DNA from: Balaenoptera acutorostrata
Taxonomy: Eukaryota > Chordata > Mammalia > Artiodactyla > Balaenopteridae
DNA: 64,000 nucleotides
Assembly (NCBI RefSeq): GCF_949987535.1
Contig: NC_080075.1
Location: forward strand, 58,749,636 to 58,813,635
Reading direction: 5' to 3'
Shown here in pieces: positions 58,595 to 64,000 of this stretch. How positions within the stretch are numbered: the first letter of the stretch is position 1; each line of letters begins with the position of its first letter. The position numbers and the translations under genes were made by a program. The notes beneath the pieces were generated by a model. It did no database searches. It saw nothing but the letters and a program-made list of their open reading frames with translations, and had not been told where the DNA came from.

Positions 58595-58805
58595 AATTCC
58601 CTGTTCCAGCCCTGCCGGCATCTGGCTGTGCAGCCTTGGACACATCCCTGAGCCCTCTGGGCCCCAGTTTCTTCATCTGCAAGTGGTGATAACAGTCCTC
58701 TCCTTGCCCACCTCTATCAAGTGATGAGAGGATTAAATAACGTACCTATGTGAAATGGCTTTGCAAATTCTAGCATAGTCTATCAATATGGGGCTGATGA
58801 GTATA
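58595..58805 (+). repeat. MIR SINE relic
   Basis: 'gctgtgcagccttggacaca', 'tctgggccccagtttcttca' and 'agtgatgagaggattaaata' in MIR order. It faces the MIR at 58310-58485 tail to tail. Confidence 0.8.
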
Positions 58806-60630
58806 ACCTTCGTGATAGGAAAGAGCAGAAAGTCTCCCGGCCTCAAATTATCTCCCTCTCCTGCCTTAATGGGCAATCCAATCCAGCTTCCAGTGAGTCT
58901 CTTCTCTTATTAAAGGGCAGATCCACCTGGGAAGGCACACACTGCTAACCATTATCAGTCATGAGTTTCGCGGAGTAACTGAGTTTATCAGCCATCCAGG
59001 GCTCGGGGGAAAGCTACAGCAGTTGGTGTCCAGTGCCTACCTTGGTAAAAACCACATGGGAGATGGTCACAATGGTGTCTCCAGGCCTGGGGGGCTTTTT
59101 TTCAGTTCTGCACACTGAGGGTTCTGAGAAAGGGGCGGACTGAGAATAGGAAAGATCTCGCCTCCTCCTCAAATCCCCACCCACTCACATACCCCACGCA
59201 GAGATGCCCAGGCCTCAGCCAGGGCAGGAAGTGTTCCTGGGACCAGGGCCCTCCTCCCTGACCACCCAGCCTCCAACAAACACACCCGATGGGGGCAGAG
59301 CAGTGTGTGACCCCTCAGACCCACCCTTCCACAGGAGCCCAGCTGGGAGCAAGGAGACTCAGCTTATCCCCCCAGGTGCTCCTACTCCTGTCCTCCACCT
59401 GCCCAGGGACACAAGCCAGATGGACTCATCCCTGTGCCCATTCTGGGCTGCACCCTTTTCTGCTGCAACTGTAGGGGGTGGCCCAGGCCTGCCAGAGACA
59501 GAAGCAGCAGAGGGCAGGGTTGGACTTCCACCTGGGTCACTCTCCCCACCCCTTTCTGTGCCCCCGTCCCACCTCCAGGAACCTCTCCTCGCTTCCCAAA
59601 GTCCCCAGTGCCTTCCTGCAGCCCTGGCTCTAGTGATCACAAGGGACTCATTATACCGAGGTCTTCTCAGCTTAATGTGGGACCTTCCCAACATCAATGT
59701 TCAGCCAAAAGGCGTGGGGTTCTAATGGTGGGATATCAGGCATCTTGAAAGCGGGGTGAGATGAAGTGATGGGAAAGAGGCCTTCCCACTCCCTGCACGT
59801 CCACTGGGTGTGACAACCTGCACCTGTTGTAAAATCAGCCCAGCCTGGTGGCCCCAGCACCCGAGAATTGAGTGCTCTGCAGCCTATAAATGAACAAAAT
59901 GTGGCCGAGCAAGAATGTGCCCGAAGGGTTGAGGGAGGGGGTGCCCCAGCTCCTTTAGATGTAGGGTGGATGCGGGCACCTTGTCAGATGGCCCCTCACT
60001 AATTCACAGCTCCTTCGCCCAGGATCATCCACTGAGACCCCACTGAGCCCCACCCATCTGAAAGAGGAAGAAATAAAAGAAGGCAAGGGTGAGGAAACCA
60101 CTTTATAGCTCTTTAATAACTGTTTTGCTAGGTTCTGTTTATTCTGTTCAAAGTATGTTATAAAAATATTCTGTAATTAAGGAAAGAAAAAAACCAGGAA
60201 AGTCCTTTTAAAAACAGGTTTGAGGTAAAGAACAGGTTGATCCTATCAGCTTGGGGAAAACACCTCCTGCAGAGACATCCATGAGTGTCTGTGTGCGCTC
60301 ACTGGGAGAGGGCCGGTGATGGTGAGGCCAAGGGGATACAGAGCCCCGGGTCTGCTTCAGTGCTGGAGCAGGAAGACAGAGTGGCTCACACCAAGGTCAA
60401 CCTACAACACAGCTTTTCTCCCTGGGGAACTGGTCTTCACAAGCACTTCACCCCACAGCTCATCCAGCCCTGCAAACGGAGCCTGGGTCAGTGACCCAAG
60501 CTGTCCTTTCAGCCTCTGCAGGAAACCCTCAGTCTTTCAGCTCCCACCGCTCTCTTCATGATGTCTGGGGATTCAAGGCGAGGGGAGGGGACTACTGATG
60601 TGAATTTGTGTTGATGGAAAAGCAGCCTAG
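58806..60630. other. Mostly single-copy DNA
   Basis: No exon recognised; a 173-codon frame (59204-59725) is Pro/Ser-rich without family pattern. An AT-rich motif patch at about 60095-60185 ('agctctttaataactgtttt', 'aaaatattctgtaattaagg') might be regulatory. Confidence 0.35.
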
Positions 60631-60639
60631 TCCTGTGGT

Positions 60640-61078
60640 AGATTCTATTCTTATCTTCAACTCCTCTCTCTCCCTTCCTGAAAGAGGGTGATACATCCCT
60701 GCTCGTGGCCATGGGACTTGCAGCGACTTCTGTGGGAGGACCATCCTTTCCCACCCCACTGATATGGCCACCGTGTGACTCGCCTTGGCCAGTGGCACAT
60801 GAGGGCAGATGACATGTGCCATGTCCAAGCAGATGCTTTAAGAAACCAGTGTTGGTTTCCACCAGCCGCTTACTCTTTTCCCCTGCCCTGAGAAGGGCAT
60901 GTCCCACATTGGGGTCCCAAACTAAGAAGACATGTGGGGCAGAGCCCAGCCAACTGCAGCCATTAACAAGTAACATGAATGCAAAATAAAATGCTATGTT
61001 TTAAGATGTGGAGATGCAGGCTGTTTGTTACTGAGGTCTTACGTAGCCATAGCTGACTGATACAAACCTTGTCTTCCT
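60640..61078 (+). repeat. Ancient MER/LTR-like repeat
   Basis: 'cttggccagtggcacatgag', 'gccatgtccaagcagatgct', 'ttaagaaaccagtgttggtt', 'gcaaaataaaatgctatgtt' and 'ccatagctgactgatacaaa' follow a mammal-wide repeat related to those at 28385-29150 and 50625-50835. Confidence 0.55.
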
Positions 61079-62380
61079 CCAAATCCTCCAAAGTAGTATC
61101 TCTGGTCCACTTGCCTAAAGTCCATGGCCAGAGAATCCCACTCTGCTTTCTTTGTCTCGGGTAGGGTCCTCACCTCACCCATGATCCCCTAAGGTCCAAC
61201 TGTGACTCTCATCTGATGCCCAGCACAGGTGGTCTTCCCTGTGACCCTCAGCTATAGGGCACTTTACTCTTGTTGCCACAACCCCTCTGGTAAGCTTCCC
61301 AGTCACACTCTCAGCTAATTTCCAGGCTCCTTTGGGCTCACGTGGACACTTCCAGAGCCCATGCACACAGCACAGACACCAAGGCAGCTGGAGAAAGCTG
61401 ACCTCGGGCCCTCCCTCTGTCTAACCACACTGCGCCTCCACATTTACTCTGATGTGACCACCCACAGCTTGGTGCAGGGGGAAGACCTCCTTTAACACCC
61501 CATGAGGCAGAGTAATGCCCCTCTACCCTCAGCATCCCCTAAGCCAGACCTGAATTGGGCCAGGGTAGAAGAAAGCAGAGCACTCACTTTTCACCGCCCC
61601 CCACCCCCACCCCACACACACACTCTTACAAAGATTCCTCCATAATCCCTGGGTTTGGAAGGAGGGGCCCTCCACTTCCTCTTTGTCCTCACCTGAGCCT
61701 TCCCCACCTGGGGAGAGGTAAAGTCTGTTATCTAATCCACCAAGCCTGACCTGAATATGCTAAAGGAGGATCTGTTAGCCATCCCTCTGTTTCCACAAAG
61801 CCCGGATTTCCACCCCATTGTTTCAATAATGAGGTCAAGAAAGTCAGCTTGAGCCCCAAAGATGACCGTTTCTCCCACCCCTTCCCTGTGGCAATGTCTG
61901 ATGGCTCATCTTCTGAGGTGAAAGATGCAAGAAAATATGACTGAAAGGGTGATATTTAAAAGAGATCAGTTTTTGTACTATGTGTTTTAACCAAAAAAAA
62001 ATTTTTTTTAAGAAATCAGTTCAAACTCAATATATTTTGCCAATTACGTTTCCCCCTTACATCACCTAGACCCATTTGCAGAGGAGATAAGAAGTAAGGT
62101 CAGTACCTAAATATCCACTTCTCTTAAATGTTACTCCTTGTGGTATTCCTGTTTTCTCCTTCTTTGGGATTCTTAGAGCTATCACTATCTACATTCTTCT
62201 GAGGAAGTGTCCACTGCATAGACACTTCACCACCAGCCAGCCTGCTGGGTTAGCACTTAAGAGTGGCCCTATCCATCTCATGTGACTCTCTGGCCACAGA
62301 CCCCAATAAAATCCCCTAGAGTCTCCTTGCCACAGACACATGGAACTCAAGAGACTTGACATATACACTAATATGCTCAG
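61079..62380. other. Single-copy DNA, nothing recognised
   Basis: Frames of 60-65 codons only. A/T-rich patch at 61985-62030. No repeat recognised. Confidence 0.35.
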
Positions 62381-62384
62381 TGTC

Positions 62385-62900
62385 ATTCAGGAATTGGGTT
62401 GGCTGCATAGAACAGAAAACCCAAATAACAGTGGCTTAAACAAAATAGGGCTCATTTTTCTCTCACATAATGAGAAGATCAAAGGTTGGAAATTCAGGAC
62501 AGTCTAGCATCCCCACGATGTTGTCCAGGTCCCAGACTCACTCCAGCTTTCTCCTCTGCTACCGTAGGTGTGACTTTTACATTAATGATTACAAAATGGT
62601 TGCTGGAGTCACTACCATCACACCCACCCTCCAGGCAAGAGGGAGGGTCAAGGGCTCTTGTGTGCACACTGGCTGAATGTCCCCCACCTTTAAAGGAGAT
62701 TTCATGGAAGCCCAATCCAACTTCTGCTTCTATCTCATTGTTCAGCACTACATACATGGCTACCCCTAGCTTCAAATGATGCTGAAAAATGTAGCATTTT
62801 AGCTGGGCTAATTGCCAACTCCCCAAAGAGTCCAGATGCTATATAGTAAGGAAGAGGAGGAAAGGGGAGAGTTGGCCAGGAACTGGCAGCCCCTGTCACT
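62385..62900 (+). repeat. Old MER-like repeat, long copy
   Basis: 'acagtggcttaaacaaaata', 'atttttctctcacataatga', 'aatggttgctggagtcacta', 'aaaggagatttcatggaagc' and 'acatggctacccctagcttc' follow one mammal-wide repeat in order, the most complete copy here of the kind at 525-660. Confidence 0.55.
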
Positions 62901-63325
62901 CATTCCGAATACCAATGTTCCGTTGAGAGCTCCTGAGGCTGGCGTATCATTTGTGTCTCCTTTCTGCCCCCTTAGATGATAAACCTCTTTGGAAACAGAG
63001 ACTAAATGTTATTCTTTTTTGGTACTTTCCCTTCCCCCACTCCAACCTTTCAATCCTATTGTCCCAGCTCAATAAATGCAAATTTTTAAAAAGAAAAAGA
63101 AATGACTCACTATTAACTATATACACCTTGTGGCATTTCCCATTACTTACTTGAATCACTATTCTTTCATCATTTTACATTTCCTAAGTGTATGTAGTAA
63201 CTCCTTAACTCAGTTGTAAACTCCTAAGAGTGGGGAAGTGCCCCAATCCATTGACCTTCGTGCCAGGAGTGCTTTCAAGGACTGTGAGACTATAGGACCA
63301 GGGTTTTAGTGGTTATCAGTAACCA
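62901..63325. other. Single-copy DNA, nothing recognised
   Basis: 'gataaacctctttggaaaca' to 'cccagctcaataaatgcaaa' may be a decayed L2 3' end, but the match is weak. Confidence 0.3.
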
Positions 63326-63329
63326 CAAC

Positions 63330-63575
63330 AATAGTAATTTGATCTCTTTGTGATGCTTCAGAGTTTACACAAGCTCCTTCGGCCACACTATCTCATAGGT
63401 CTTTTACATAACTCTTTTAAGTGAGTAGGGTTGCTGTAATTATGCCTTCTTTACAGATGATGAAACGGAGGCTAAGTGAAGGTACACGACTTGCCCAAGA
63501 GCATGCAGTGAGTATTTAGTCTAGAACTTAAGTGGAGGTCTTTTGACTTCAAGTCTGGCACTCTTCCATCAAACT
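63330..63575 (-). repeat. MIR SINE relic, near full length
   Basis: 'gatgcttcagagtttacaca', 'ctttacagatgatgaaacgg', 'acgacttgcccaagagcatg' and 'caagtctggcactcttccat' fit antisense MIR. Confidence 0.8.
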
Positions 63576-63633
63576 TTTGGCCTTAATTCCCTCACTTTCA
63601 AAATGAAGAAATTAATTTAGGTGATTTCTCATA

Positions 63634-64000
63634 CACTGCTGTCCAACAGAAATAGAATGTGTGCCACATATGTAATTTTACACTTTCTAGTATTTTTTTT
63701 GAAGTAAAAAGCAATGGGGACTTCCCTGGTTGTCCAGTGGTTAAGACTCTATGCTTCCACTGCAGGGAGCACGGGTTCAGTCCCTGGCTGGGGAACTAAG
63801 ATCCCACATGCTGCAAGGTGGGGCCAAAAAAAAAAAGTAAAAAGAAATGATGAAATTAATTTTAATAATAAAACTTTAATCCCAAATATTATATTTCAAT
63901 ATGAAATCATGATAAAATTATTAACTAGATATTTTACATTCCTTTTTTTTTTTTTTTTGGTCTTTGACATTCAGTGTGTTTATTATACTTTCAGCACATC
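63634..64000 (+). mobile_element. hAT-Charlie-type DNA transposon, cut by window end, split by a SINE
   Basis: Left end 'cactgctgtccaacagaaat' matches the family terminus at 51829. 'gccacatatgtaattttaca', 'gatgaaattaattttaataa' and 'atttcaatatgaaatcatga' parallel the 51829-52132 copy. The right end lies beyond the window. Confidence 0.8.
63717..63834 (+). mobile_element. Short CHR-type SINE inside a hAT relic
   Basis: Head 'gggacttccctggttgtcca', B-box-like 'gggttcagtccctggc', 'gaactaagatcccacatgct', A tail. Duplication 'aagtaaaaagcaatg' at 63702-63716 and 63835-63849 with one mismatch. Confidence 0.93.

Noticed and set aside
59204..59725. 173-codon plus-strand frame
   Set aside because: Pro/Ser/Thr-rich and overlapped by frames on both strands; no recognisable protein.

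Overview
This is nuclear DNA from a mammal, most likely a whale, dolphin or hippopotamus. The main evidence is a set of about 14 tRNA-derived SINEs of the cetartiodactyl CHR type. Each has a head close to 'cttccctggtggcgcagtgg', an RNA polymerase III B-box-like 'ggttcgagccc', a body with 'gatcccacatgccgcgg', and an A-rich tail of AATA units. I saw no ruminant Bov-A2, Bov-tA2 or BovB repeats and no pig PRE-1, which argues against cattle-like animals and pigs. The L1 3' ends are of the artiodactyl or cetacean kind. The species, chromosome and nearest gene cannot be read from the window.

I found no supportable protein-coding exon, RNA gene or promoter. The long open frames in the GC-rich stretches have no recognisable domain, no family similarity I know of and no splice context. 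The only frames with recognisable protein similarity belong to L1 elements and one decayed endogenous retrovirus. The window therefore looks intergenic, or like a large intron, with a GC-richer left third (about 1-19 kb), a mixed centre, and AT-rich repeat-dense blocks at 39-42, 44-45.5 and 53.5-56 kb.

Layout. 0-19 kb: mostly single-copy GC-rich DNA with old MIR, L2 and MER-like relics, two SINEs (2.1 and 5.5 kb), two CA microsatellites and a G-quadruplex motif (13.3-14.1 kb), and AT-rich motif clusters that look like non-coding regulatory DNA (10.5, 12.4 and 18.2 kb). 19-29 kb: SINEs, a 5'-truncated L1 (20.4-21.1 kb, minus strand) and an old minus-strand ERV1-like provirus (about 23.9-28.0 kb) with diverged LTR-like ends, a short integrase-like remnant, two SINE insertions and a hAT relic. 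29-39 kb: old relics, one SINE, then two L1 3' ends side by side (37.3-38.5 kb). 39-46 kb: decayed L1 ORF2 sequence, SINEs, and a perfect 35-bp-arm palindrome beside a SINE (44.42-44.50 kb). 46-64 kb: old relics, a 2-kb antisense copy of the same L1 segment seen at 40-41.5 kb, two related hAT elements (51.8 and 63.6 kb, the second cut off by the window end), and a possible solo LTR (56.7-57.3 kb).

Insertion order can be read from nesting. MIR, L2, MER, hAT and old L1 copies are hosts, while CHR SINEs and the two TSD-flanked L1s are the younger layer. Most SINEs keep 9-17 bp target-site duplications. All family names come from reading the sequence against remembered consensus patterns, not from a search.
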